From JAFLBI01 sp964616465 (GTDB lineage Bacteria > Bacteroidota > Bacteroidia > Chitinophagales > Chitinophagaceae), in contig CAZTTO010000021.1 in assembly GCA_964616465.1 (NCBI GenBank), positions 1 to 54,900 on the forward strand: DNA of 54,900 bases, given 5' to 3'. The position numbers and the translations under genes were made by a program. Of the stretch, positions 9,367 through 17,783 are shown piece by piece. The notes under the pieces are model-generated. The model saw only the letters and a program-made list of their open reading frames with translations. It was not told the origin of the DNA and did no database searches. How positions within the stretch are numbered: the first letter of the stretch is position 1; every line of letters begins with the position of its first letter.

Positions 9367-10377
9367 TTAGCTGATAAGTTTTGCAAAATGCTTTACTGTT
9401 CTAACAAGCTGACTAACGTAACTCATTTCGTTGTCGTACCAGCTCACAGTTTTTACAATTTGTGTATCACCAACAGTAATTACTTTAGTTTGAGTAGCAT
9501 CGAACAAAGAGCCAAAATGAGTGCCAATAATATCGGTGCTTACCAATTCATCTTCAGTATAACCAAAGCTTTCGTTGCTAGCAGCTTTCATCGCAGCATT
9601 GATTTCTTCAACAGAAGTTTTCTTTCCAAGAACGCTTACTAATTCAGTAAGAGAACCAGTAATGGTTGGAACTCTTTGTGCACCACCATCAAGTTTACCT
9701 TTCAATTCAGGTAATACCAAACCAATTGCTTTTGCAGCACCAGTGCTGTTTGGAACTATGTTTTGAGCAGCTGCGCGCGCACGACGAAGGTCGCCTTTTG
9801 CATGAGGAGCATCCAAAGTATTTTGGTCATTGGTATAAGCATGGATGGTAGTCATACTACCAGCTAGGATACCAAACTGATCGCTCAGCACTTTCGCCAT
9901 TGGGGCCAAGCAGTTGGTAGTACATGAAGCACAAGAAATGATTGTTTCAGAACCATCTAATATTTGATGGTTAACATTGAAAACAACTGTTTTTAGATCT
10001 CCGGTTGCAGGTGCAGAAATTACAACACGCTTTGCGCCTGCAGTAAGGTGAGCAGCTGCTTTATCTTTATCGGTAAAGAAACCAGTTGATTCAATAACCA
10101 CATCCACACCATGACTTCCCCATGGAATATCGGCTGGATTTTTCTGAGCGTAAATTTTTACGGTTTCACCGTTTACAACTATGGCATCTTCTTGAGCAGT
10201 TACTTCAGCATCAAAACGACCTTGTGCGCTGTCATATTTCAAAAGATGAGCCAATACCTTTGGACTTGTTAAGTCATTGATTGCCACTACATCAATTCCT
10301 TCCATGTTATAGATTTGGCGGAAAACCAGACGACCGATGCGACCGAAACCATTGATCGCTACTTTAACTGTACTCAT
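9367..10377 (-). CDS. gap: Glyceraldehyde-3-phosphate dehydrogenase
   Basis: NAD-dependent type I GAPDH, 336 aa. The Rossmann motif INGFGRIGR is at residues 8-16 and the active site SCASCTTNCLAP has the catalytic Cys at 152. The C-terminal WYDNEMSYVSQLVRT is typical. It is the first gene of a gap-pgk operon. A weak -7-like box (TACCTTTA on the minus strand, 10416-10409) lies 32 bp upstream of the ATG, without a clear -33 box. Confidence 0.98.
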   Translation of the reverse strand: MSTVKVAINGFGRIGRLVFRQIYNMEGIDVVAINDLTSPKVLAHLLKYDSAQGRFDAEVTAQEDAIVVNGETVKIYAQKNPADIPWGSHGVDVVIESTGFFTDKDKAAAHLTAGAKRVVISAPATGDLKTVVFNVNHQILDGSETIISCASCTTNCLAPMAKVLSDQFGILAGSMTTIHAYTNDQNTLDAPHAKGDLRRARAAAQNIVPNSTGAAKAIGLVLPELKGKLDGGAQRVPTITGSLTELVSVLGKKTSVEEINAAMKAASNESFGYTEDELVSTDIIGTHFGSLFDATQTKVITVGDTQIVKTVSWYDNEMSYVSQLVRTVKHFAKLIS

Positions 10378-10496
10378 ACTGAATGATTTATCTATTTAAA
10401 ATTGGGCGTAAAGGTAATTCATTGCAGAACACCGATGTTATTTTGTGGGAGTAAAGGGGTGGTATTGCTCATCAAAAAAAATAATTCCACATATTT

Positions 10497-10527
10497 TTTG
10501 TGAATTTGAGCTGGACGCCTATTTTTG
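10497..10527 (+). promoter_or_regulatory. Promoter of tRNA-Glu
   Basis: TTTG (10497-10500), a 19-nt spacer, then TATTTTTG (10520-10527), an exact match to the Bacteroidota consensus. The tRNA begins 21 nt after the -7 box. Confidence 0.8.
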
Positions 10528-10547
10528 CGCTCCCAAATCCAAGGGAT

Positions 10548-10619
10548 GGCCCGTTCGTCTATCGGCTAGGACATCTCCCTTTCACGGAGGAAAGAGGGGT
10601 TCGATTCCCCTACGGGCTA
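10548..10619 (+). tRNA. tRNA-Glu (anticodon TTC)
   Basis: Acceptor strand GGCCCGT pairs with ACGGGCT (the first pair is G-T). The anticodon arm CTCCCTTTCACGGAG gives anticodon TTC, and the T-arm is GAGGGGTTCGATTCCCCT. CCA is not encoded. The D-arm contains TCTATCGGCTAGGA, typical of tRNA-Glu. It has its own promoter and terminator. Confidence 0.96.
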
Positions 10620-10620
10620 C

Positions 10621-10653
10621 AAAAAAACCGAGTGCTGAGCATTCGGTTTTTTT
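10621..10653 (+). terminator. Terminator of tRNA-Glu
   Basis: CCGAGTGC (10628-10635) and GCATTCGG (10639-10646) form an 8-bp stem with one G-T pair and a TGA loop, followed by seven T. It starts directly after the tRNA. Confidence 0.9.
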
Positions 10654-10808
10654 AATATTTAAACATAACGTTATTTCAAAATAGGTTTTAAGTTCTATTT
10701 AAAAAGAAAATAAAACTTACAAAAGACTCTATCAATATATATTTTACCATAAAAGCTAACAACTTATTTTATAATATGTCGGTATTAGAAATGAGTATTT
10801 TAAATTTC

Positions 10809-11462
10809 TTATTCCAATTTTTCAACCAATCGTATTCCAATTTCAAAAAAATGTTCGATTTTTCCTTTGTTATCAATCAAATGCCTGTTGTTTAAAATAT
10901 TTGGAACATTACAAAAAGCGTTTATTACATTTTCATCTATTTTTTGTTTTACAGCTGTTGCAAAATAAATAAGAGGAAGTTTCGCATTAATTTCTAATAC
11001 TGGTCCAATATTATCCTGAAATTTTGATAACTTCCAGCTATATTCAGATATCGATTTATTTATTGTCAACTTTTTAAATAGTCCTAATTCTCCAATTCTA
11101 AATTGTATAGTCTCAACACTATCGGATTTAGTTAAAGTATAAATTTTAAGTACAAATAAACTAGAGTCTAATTTGGGGAAAATCAAATCAAAATACTCTT
11201 TAGGAGTACTTTTTTTATTTTCGTTAATATGATCAAATTGATTAATAAGTTTGTCATTCAAATATTCATCAATATAAACTGAAATAAATGCAGGCTTTGG
11301 TGTATTTATTTCAAATTTATGATAGTCAAATCCAATCATATTCATAAATGCAGCGATGTCACTATCATCTTTTTGGGGGTTGTATTTTATTTTGTTCTCT
11401 TGAGCTTTGATTGCTGAAGTAATTATCAAGCTCAAAGCAATAATCATTTTCACTTTTTTCAT
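10809..11462 (-). CDS. Secreted protein of unknown function
   Basis: 217 aa starting MKKVKMIIALSLIITSAIKA, a signal peptide ending at AQ. The mature part is a mixed alpha/beta, Lys/Ile/Asn-rich domain with no cysteine pairs or catalytic motif that I recognise. It is the last gene of a minus-strand run of exported proteins and 139 bp from its neighbour, so it may be separately transcribed. 10654-10808 is AT-rich without features. Confidence 0.6.
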   Translation of the reverse strand: MKKVKMIIALSLIITSAIKAQENKIKYNPQKDDSDIAAFMNMIGFDYHKFEINTPKPAFISVYIDEYLNDKLINQFDHINENKKSTPKEYFDLIFPKLDSSLFVLKIYTLTKSDSVETIQFRIGELGLFKKLTINKSISEYSWKLSKFQDNIGPVLEINAKLPLIYFATAVKQKIDENVINAFCNVPNILNNRHLIDNKGKIEHFFEIGIRLVEKLE

Positions 11463-11601
11463 TGGTAGAAATTTTAAAATAAAAGGAATATTTCAGGCAT
11501 TACCTTTTTATTTAGATTAAGGTTCAAATGTTTCATCCCACTTAGATTTTAAAAAATAATAATAGGATTATATTTTGCTGGAAACTAAAAACAATATTTA
11601 C

Positions 11602-13386
11602 CTACTTTTTATTAATCAGAATTAATTCTTTTACTTTTTCTTTTACTGGGTCTCGTCTATTAAGTAAATCATCTACAGTTTCATAAACGAGAAAATCAGG
11701 TACAATTCCACTATTAGGCTTATTATTTGAGAATGATCCTATTATTGGTATGTCTATTTCAATATTTGAATTTGGAAGACGCAAGAAAAAAATCCCTCCA
11801 GCATTAAGTCCTTTCTGGCTTCCTCCAGTAGTTTCTCCTAGCAGTGTTGCTAAATTATTTTCTTTAGCATACTCTGCAAAGTAAAAAGTAGCAGAGCTAT
11901 TTGAGCCATTCACCAATAAATAAGTATTACCCTTAAATGCACTTTTTAAAGGTTTGATTTCCTCAATAGTATTTGCAAAAAATTGGTAATAATCCTCATT
12001 GTAAGCCTTAACTTTTGAACTAATATTAAAGTAGCTGCTATCCCAAGTAAATAAGTAAGGTCGTAATTCATTAGAAATTTTTGAATACCTCACTAAATCA
12101 ACTCTTTTTGTAATTTTAACAGTTTTAGCAGCAATGTTTTGAGCTATATAAAACAAAACTTCATCTTGTCCCCCTTCGTTCCATCGTATATCAATCACAA
12201 GATTACTAACTCTTTTATTTCGGATTTCTTTAAATGATTCTCTAAGAAAATCTTTCCATTCAAAGGTCAATTGAAAAACATCAAATGTGCCCAACTGTAA
12301 ATAGGCGGTATTTTTATCCCAAAGTTCAAATTTCCATAGTTCGTCTGGCTTTGTAATATGAGTAGGATTTCTTGCCTTTAAAGCAGTAGCTCTTTGTACT
12401 CTTGTAATTGTAGTGACTTCTATAATTTCCGCATTTTGATTACCTGGTTTCTTTAAAGTAATTGTATATTGATTATTTACAGGGGGATATAACATTGGAA
12501 AATAACAATCAAACATTTCAAAAAAACCATTCAGCCCAAATGTATTTAGATCTGAGAAACGTTTTCCATTGTTTGACCCATCTGCTTTTACCAAATTAGC
12601 TACTTCTTTTAGAATAACTTGAGTGGGTATTTTATTTATAGCAAGAATTTCAGTACCATACGGAATGAATAAATTATCGGCTACACTTTGTGTAATAAAT
12701 ATTCTCTCATCAAATACCCTAAATGCAAAAGGCAATTTATCTTTTTGATTAAGTACAATCTCCTGTATGAAAGACCCTTGGTTATAAAAGCTCGGAAATG
12801 TATGCCCACATTTTAAAGCTGATGTTAGTTTCGTGAAATTCAAAAATGCTTGTCGATAAGATAGAGGTTGGGAAAAAACATGTTCGAAATAATTAAATAT
12901 TGAATCAATTTGACTTTTTGTATTATACCTATAAAGTCCCGGATGAATTTGCAATAATGCCTTCTTACAAACTAAAAAATCTTCTTTTGCTTTCTCAGCA
13001 CTGATTTTTGGAATTTTATTAACATCATATGAAGTTATTACATTCCAAATATCGTTCGTTTGAACATGAGTATCTCCCAAAGTTAAAAATCTGTTCTGTG
13101 TTTCTAATTCCCATATTAAAGTTTTATCATCATAAACGTACTTATACTCTAAAACATCACTTTCATTTGGGAAGTTTAGTTCCACTTCAAAAATTCCATC
13201 TTTGTTGTTGTCTTCAAGGTATAAAGATTTTTCCCATGTTAATGGGAATTTACTTCCTCGAATTCCCATTCTCGTGACTCCCTTTATTGAAGATGCATCA
13301 AGTTTAAATTTAACAACTACCTTTTTTTGCGCAAATCCAATTGAGACAAAAAATAATAAAGATGCTATTATATATGCTTTTTTCAT
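11602..13386 (-). CDS. S41 family peptidase with N-terminal beta domain
   Basis: 594 aa from the ATG at 13386 (MKKAYIIASLLFFVSIGFAQ, signal peptide). The frame runs up to a GTG at 13458, which would bury the signal. Residues 23-100 form a starch-binding-like (CBM20-type) beta domain (VVVKFKLDASSIKGVTRMGI). Residues about 250-590 resemble the tail-specific protease fold. NLVIDIRWNEGGQDEV matches the S41 substrate-binding strand, and NGSNSSATFYFAEYAKEN holds the likely catalytic Ser near residue 495. ETTGGSQKGLNAGG follows, as in the family. It probably degrades or processes polypeptides in the periplasm or at the surface. The neighbouring lipoprotein carries the same N-terminal domain. Confidence 0.83.
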   Translation of the reverse strand: MKKAYIIASLLFFVSIGFAQKKVVVKFKLDASSIKGVTRMGIRGSKFPLTWEKSLYLEDNNKDGIFEVELNFPNESDVLEYKYVYDDKTLIWELETQNRFLTLGDTHVQTNDIWNVITSYDVNKIPKISAEKAKEDFLVCKKALLQIHPGLYRYNTKSQIDSIFNYFEHVFSQPLSYRQAFLNFTKLTSALKCGHTFPSFYNQGSFIQEIVLNQKDKLPFAFRVFDERIFITQSVADNLFIPYGTEILAINKIPTQVILKEVANLVKADGSNNGKRFSDLNTFGLNGFFEMFDCYFPMLYPPVNNQYTITLKKPGNQNAEIIEVTTITRVQRATALKARNPTHITKPDELWKFELWDKNTAYLQLGTFDVFQLTFEWKDFLRESFKEIRNKRVSNLVIDIRWNEGGQDEVLFYIAQNIAAKTVKITKRVDLVRYSKISNELRPYLFTWDSSYFNISSKVKAYNEDYYQFFANTIEEIKPLKSAFKGNTYLLVNGSNSSATFYFAEYAKENNLATLLGETTGGSQKGLNAGGIFFLRLPNSNIEIDIPIIGSFSNNKPNSGIVPDFLVYETVDDLLNRRDPVKEKVKELILINKK

Positions 13387-13454
13387 TTTAGATAATTTAT
13401 AGTTCAAACAATCACCAGATATTTTTAATATTAACTTGTGAAATTTTTCATAAG

Positions 13455-13817
13455 TCACAACTTAATATTCTGATTAAAGACTGCATAATAGAATGTAGTA
13501 TCCATATTTGAAAATAGCAACCTTCTATTGGGTTGATTTTCTAATTCAAACTTTCCATTAACAGTAAATTTGATATCAGTAAAACTATAAGCCGTATAAA
13601 CAGTTTTTGTTAGAGTGTAGAGACTGTCCTTTACAATTGGTTTTAATAATAAGTCTTCGGTCCATGAAAGAGGACTGCCCTCACCCCTTATTCCTACTGT
13701 TTGTATATTTTTTATACCGTCGACTCTAAGTAAAACCACTACAGTTTTATAATAAGCAGGCTGAACACAGCCAACAATAAATAAAAATAGTAACTGAACT
13801 AAATTAATTTTTTTCAT
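13455..13817 (-). CDS. Lipoprotein with CBM20-like domain
   Basis: 120 aa. The signal sequence LVQLLFLFIVGC gives a lipobox Cys at 17. The rest is one beta domain of about 90 residues (VVVLLRVDGIKNIQTVGIRG) that aligns with residues 23-100 of the S41 peptidase encoded next: the spacing of the VGIRG, PLSW and NRRLLF elements is alike. Its start overlaps the DoxX gene stop by 14 bp. It is likely an outer-membrane or periplasmic lipoprotein acting with the peptidase; the ligand is unknown. Confidence 0.7.
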   Translation of the reverse strand: MKKINLVQLLFLFIVGCVQPAYYKTVVVLLRVDGIKNIQTVGIRGEGSPLSWTEDLLLKPIVKDSLYTLTKTVYTAYSFTDIKFTVNGKFELENQPNRRLLFSNMDTTFYYAVFNQNIKL

Positions 13818-14298
13818 ACATATTAGTTTTAGAAGTCAAGTAGTCTAATCCAAATCTACCAGAACCTGTAATAAGGCAATATAAAGACACCCATAAAAAA
13901 CCTGCTGCTGGCAATGTATTCCAAATTCCTTGTGGAAGTTGTTGCATAAATATTGCGACAAGCATTGTACACATAATTAGGAAAGCAAAAAGCCTTGTGT
14001 GAAATCCAATCAGGAAAAAAATACCACCACAGGCCTCTGCGAAAGCAGCTGTCCAAGAAAAAAATACAGGAAATACTGCAAATACTCCTCCATAAGTAGC
14101 CACATCATTTGGAAACCAAAAAGCTACTTCAAATAACCCTAAGTTACGATCCTCAGGGCTCCAAGGCATTCCAAATTTTGATGCTCCAAAATTTACTGAT
14201 AATAACCAACCGCAAATCACACGAGGAATTGCAAGTAAAAAATCTTGCCACCAATAATTCATCAGGATTGGGGCCTGAATAAGTTTGAATCTTTGCAT
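13804..14298 (-). CDS. DoxX-like membrane protein
   Basis: 164 aa, four predicted membrane helices. The DoxX pattern is visible: an N-terminal amphipathic start, AEACGGIFFLIGFHTRLFAF in the middle, and GSGRFGLDYL at the end. DoxX-type proteins are small inner-membrane proteins often tied to quinone or thiol redox functions, but the role here is not shown by sequence. It overlaps the downstream lipoprotein gene by 14 bp, suggesting an operon with the lipoprotein and perhaps the S41 peptidase. Confidence 0.78.
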   Translation of the reverse strand: MQRFKLIQAPILMNYWWQDFLLAIPRVICGWLLSVNFGASKFGMPWSPEDRNLGLFEVAFWFPNDVATYGGVFAVFPVFFSWTAAFAEACGGIFFLIGFHTRLFAFLIMCTMLVAIFMQQLPQGIWNTLPAAGFLWVSLYCLITGSGRFGLDYLTSKTNMYEKN

Positions 14299-14430
14299 AA
14301 AATGAATTTTTGCAAAGTTTGAAAAGGAAAAGACAGCTAAAGGTCTCGAAAATTGATTTGAGACTATATGAAAGGTATCAAATCCTACTTTTCTTGAATC
14401 AAATTTTCTAGCTTATTGAAAACAAACAAC

Positions 14431-15636
14431 TTATAAATTATTTTTGATCCAATCAGTTGGACTCATTTTTGTATATTTCTTGAAAGCTCTATTAAAAGTA
14501 GCCTTTGAATTAAACCCACAATCATAGGCAATTCCCATTAAAGTTTGTTCGAAATGGTCCCCTGACCGAAGTTTACTCAATAATGCCTCTACTCTGAAAT
14601 GGTTTACAAAGTCATTAAAGTTTTTACCAAAACCTTCATTAATTACTTTACTAATAAACGAAGAATTAGAAGAAAGATGCTTAGATAGTTGAGTAAGTGT
14701 CAACTCAGAATCTTCAAACAGGCAATCTTGCAACATGGCATTTTCTATCTTCTCTTTCCAAACTAAAAGCTCTTTATCCGATTCTTTAAATATTGAAGAT
14801 TCGCTTATTGCAATGTGATTTTGCAATCTTAAATCAATACCATTCTCTTCATGAAGCACTTCTGGGTCATATCTCAGCTTTTGGAGAGGAATAACAACTG
14901 CATTGAATCCGTTAATAGCAATATAATATACCACTAAAGAAAAGGCCAAGAAATAATACCAAGATCCAACATAATTAAGATTACGAAAGCTTGGAAAAAA
15001 TCTCAATAACTCCTGTATTAATGGCAAACCTGTTAAAATACAAAATGCTAATAAGAAATTTTTTAGCCACCGAAAGCCTGCAAGGTCTGCAAATGAAAAC
15101 TCATTAGATGCATAAAGTTTATATTGATTAAAATAACGAATTGTTAAGAGTAAATATATTATTATGCTGAGTCTTTGAATCCATTGATACCATCCCTGAA
15201 AATCTGGATCTTCTTCGCCATTCATAAGATAATAATCTTTTACTATTAACTTATCAACAACTACGACTACTATGCACCAAATTATATACAATATACCTGG
15301 GAGAAAATGCAACCAATCAAATTTCCTAAATTGAAAGCTAAAATTTGTTATTGACTTAACATAAAAGTATAAAAGTGGGCCAAGCAGAAGTCCATGCAAA
15401 AAAGGTGTATAAAATAAAATTTCGCGATATAAACTATTGGTTTCTTCATACCATCCTGCAAATCCAGTCATCCAAGGAATAACATATAAACCAGCTAATG
15501 CAAGAAACAATCCAAGAAATAAATCACTTTTCCTCTCCTGTCTTTTCCATCTATACAAAAACAAAAAAGAATAAATAAGTATATGTGTAAAAAAAACCAG
15601 CAATAAAGAACTATATAAATTGAACGAAAAAAGCAT
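14431..15636 (-). CDS. Membrane-bound AraC family regulator
   Basis: 401 aa. Residues 1-250 contain seven or eight hydrophobic helices. Residues about 300-400 are an AraC-type double helix-turn-helix: LTLTQLSKHLSSNSSFISKV, then FGKNFNDFVNHFRVEALL and the signature GIAYDCGFNSKATFNRAFKK with YTKMSPTDWI. Such fusions sense a signal at the membrane and bind DNA from the inner face. It lies upstream of the DoxX-lipoprotein-peptidase genes with a 132-bp gap and could regulate them. 15637-15764 is AT-rich without a gene. Confidence 0.88.
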   Translation of the reverse strand: MLFSFNLYSSLLLVFFTHILIYSFLFLYRWKRQERKSDLFLGLFLALAGLYVIPWMTGFAGWYEETNSLYREILFYTPFLHGLLLGPLLYFYVKSITNFSFQFRKFDWLHFLPGILYIIWCIVVVVVDKLIVKDYYLMNGEEDPDFQGWYQWIQRLSIIIYLLLTIRYFNQYKLYASNEFSFADLAGFRWLKNFLLAFCILTGLPLIQELLRFFPSFRNLNYVGSWYYFLAFSLVVYYIAINGFNAVVIPLQKLRYDPEVLHEENGIDLRLQNHIAISESSIFKESDKELLVWKEKIENAMLQDCLFEDSELTLTQLSKHLSSNSSFISKVINEGFGKNFNDFVNHFRVEALLSKLRSGDHFEQTLMGIAYDCGFNSKATFNRAFKKYTKMSPTDWIKNNL

Positions 15637-15764
15637 TAATCAAAAAATTATTATAGTAGAACTAATCAAAAGAAATAATGACTATTAAATCATTTTCCAT
15701 TTAAATTTTATGTATTCCAAAAATAAGAATTGCTTAAATATCATATTTTAAATTAAGGATTTAA

Positions 15765-16379
15765 TTATTTTTTTACACAATTCAAGTTAAAATACCTCAA
15801 CATTTCCACCCATTTGTTTCTGCTTTTACGATAGGCCCACTCCCAAACAATTGTTTTCTTACTATGTGCATTGTAATCGTCTTGATATTTTTCTAAAAAA
15901 GCATTGCACTGAGACATTACCTCCCAGGCTTGATCTGAAAAATACTGTCGTCTTTTCACTGCAAAAACTTCATTGTTGATAATAAGCAGATCTGGGCAAT
16001 AATCCTCACGACCACCACTGTGCAAGTAAGTGACCGCCCCTTCAACCAGCACCATATAGACACTTAAATCACCTTCACAAGGATCTTTTAGTACGCGATG
16101 CTTTCTCCCTTTCCAAAAGAACTCTTTTACATCATTGGAGGGCATTTTTATTTTACCAGAGTCAGTTTGGAAGTGAATGAACTTTCTAACACTATTGCGT
16201 TGCAGATATTTTGCAGTAATAGTATCACCGTTTTGAAGGATGAGGTAATCCTTCTGCTGCCCTGAGCTAAATTGCGGCAGAAGGATTACAATTAGGTGAA
16301 TACAAGTAATTATAATGAATTGGCTTGAGCGCAATTTACCATGTATTTTGGGGGTTCCCTTTCCAGTTGTGACTTTCAT
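15765..16379 (-). CDS. Exported protein of unknown function
   Basis: 204 aa from the ATG at 16379; an in-frame GTG at 16400 would add seven residues. A hydrophobic stretch (QFIIITCIHLIVILLPQFSS) after a basic start acts as a signal sequence. The mature part begins YLILQNGDTITAKYLQRN, a pattern seen in Bacteroidota periplasmic proteins that describe an inner beta sheet. The C-terminus is Trp/Arg/Lys-rich. No family was recognised with confidence, and it stands alone between the AraC and thioredoxin genes. Confidence 0.55.
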   Translation of the reverse strand: MKVTTGKGTPKIHGKLRSSQFIIITCIHLIVILLPQFSSGQQKDYLILQNGDTITAKYLQRNSVRKFIHFQTDSGKIKMPSNDVKEFFWKGRKHRVLKDPCEGDLSVYMVLVEGAVTYLHSGGREDYCPDLLIINNEVFAVKRRQYFSDQAWEVMSQCNAFLEKYQDDYNAHSKKTIVWEWAYRKSRNKWVEMLRYFNLNCVKK

Positions 16380-16504
16380 TTGAATAATGAAATTATTCAC
16401 AATCCCGGAAATTATAGCTGCTTACATAAATATTTTATTAAGGCATAAGCAATAAAGCCCAAAATAAACCATTTGAGGTTTGATTTTTTGACATGCACAT
16501 TCAT

Positions 16505-17242
16505 CTAAAAATACTTTTTATAGGGTAATACTATTTTATAGGCATCTGCCTCTCCCAGATTGAATCTTTCTTTCATAAAAAGCAAAAAGGCATCACTCAA
16601 TTTATCAGATTTAACCTCTGCAGTAAAGCTTTTTAGGCTTTCATCAATATTTCTGTTTTTTAAGAGACCATCTATATAATAGGAGAAGAGGAGTTGATCA
16701 CTTGGCGGTACAGAAGTTGCACCCAAAACCTGCCCCCTGGAATTAATAAAAGCATAACTAGGGTAACCTAAAAGATACAATTGATCATGAATAATTCCTT
16801 GTCCTGTGGATTTAGGCGGACCCATTAACCTTCTTTTAGAAACCAAAGCATTATCATCAAACAAGTTAATTCCACTTATATTTCTTTGCTTAATGACTTC
16901 CTTCCATTCATCAAATCCTGATATGCTGCAGATATTTATAAATGCCAACTGTTCATTTTCTTTAAAGAGATCTTTTATTTTATCCAAGTAAGGAAATTCT
17001 CTAAAACATGGTCCGCATTTGGTATACCAAAAATCGACTACCAAATATTTTCCTTCATAATCAGCTAAATGAACAACAGTACTATCTGTCGATTTAAGTG
17101 GAGATGTCACAACCTTACCAATGACATGGTTAAGCTTTCTTTGCTCTTTAATTTTATCTTTTAAATACACCGACTGAGCAAATGTTGTGCATGCTGTTGC
17201 CAAACATGTAAAAAAGATCAATACGCTTGTAAATCGCTTCAT
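16505..17242 (-). CDS. TlpA-like thioredoxin-fold protein
   Basis: 245 aa with signal peptide MKRFTSVLIFFTCLATACTT (ending FAQ). It carries a thioredoxin fold with the redox motif FWYTKCGPCFREFPYLDKI (Cys 76 and 79). Later GYPSYAFINSRGQVLG supplies the cis-proline region (YPS). It is probably a periplasmic thiol-disulfide reductase or resistance-type protein like other Bacteroidota TlpA homologues. A C-terminal helical extension of about 50 residues (IDGLLKNRNIDESLKSFTAE) is extra to the core fold. The native partner is unknown. Confidence 0.85.
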   Translation of the reverse strand: MKRFTSVLIFFTCLATACTTFAQSVYLKDKIKEQRKLNHVIGKVVTSPLKSTDSTVVHLADYEGKYLVVDFWYTKCGPCFREFPYLDKIKDLFKENEQLAFINICSISGFDEWKEVIKQRNISGINLFDDNALVSKRRLMGPPKSTGQGIIHDQLYLLGYPSYAFINSRGQVLGATSVPPSDQLLFSYYIDGLLKNRNIDESLKSFTAEVKSDKLSDAFLLFMKERFNLGEADAYKIVLPYKKYF

Positions 17243-17783
17243 AGATTTAGTTTAAATAGTGAATTAAATTTTTAATAACCGTCGTACTAAACGACAAAAT
17301 ATTTGCTATTAATTGAAGACTAGTTTTAATTAGATTTTAGTTGTAAGTGCGAATCGACTATTATTTGAGATACCACCTTCCTTACAATTAAGTTCTAAGG
17401 ATACTGATTGATAACGATTCCTTGGAGGACAGAATACTGCGTTTATATACAATCTGGTTGCCGTTAATAATCGGTTAGTCATTTTGTGAGGACAGTTTCC
17501 AAATAGTGACAAAAGTGTCTTTGAGAATCGACAAAAATGTAAACCTAAGAATGACTGGTTATAATGTTTATTTACCATAGCTGATGAACGATTTTTCAAT
17601 CAATAATAAAATGAAATTAGAAGGTTCGCGTATTAGAAAGAAATGGAAACTGCTAAATAATTATTAAAAATTGTCAGACTCAGATGATATTGACCCTGAA
17701 AATTAATTATTTAGAAACTTACAATCCCTATACAATAAGCGAGTGCATTCATAGCAGAAATATCATTCAAAATATTTATCAAC
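17243..17783. other. Intergenic region without a convincing gene
   Basis: The 541 bp are AT-rich. A minus-strand frame at 17330-17599 (89 codons) has no recognisable domain and no good ribosome binding site. A plus-strand ATG at 17611 gives only 18 codons. I see no hairpin with a T tract here. Confidence 0.5.

Noticed and set aside
10445..10684. 79-codon plus-strand frame over the tRNA-Glu gene
   Set aside because: The tRNA, its promoter and terminator fully explain the sequence.
17330..17599. 89-codon minus-strand frame
   Set aside because: No similarity to known domains, odd composition, poor start context. The CKEGG near its end suggested a peptide leader at first, but nothing modifies or exports peptides nearby.
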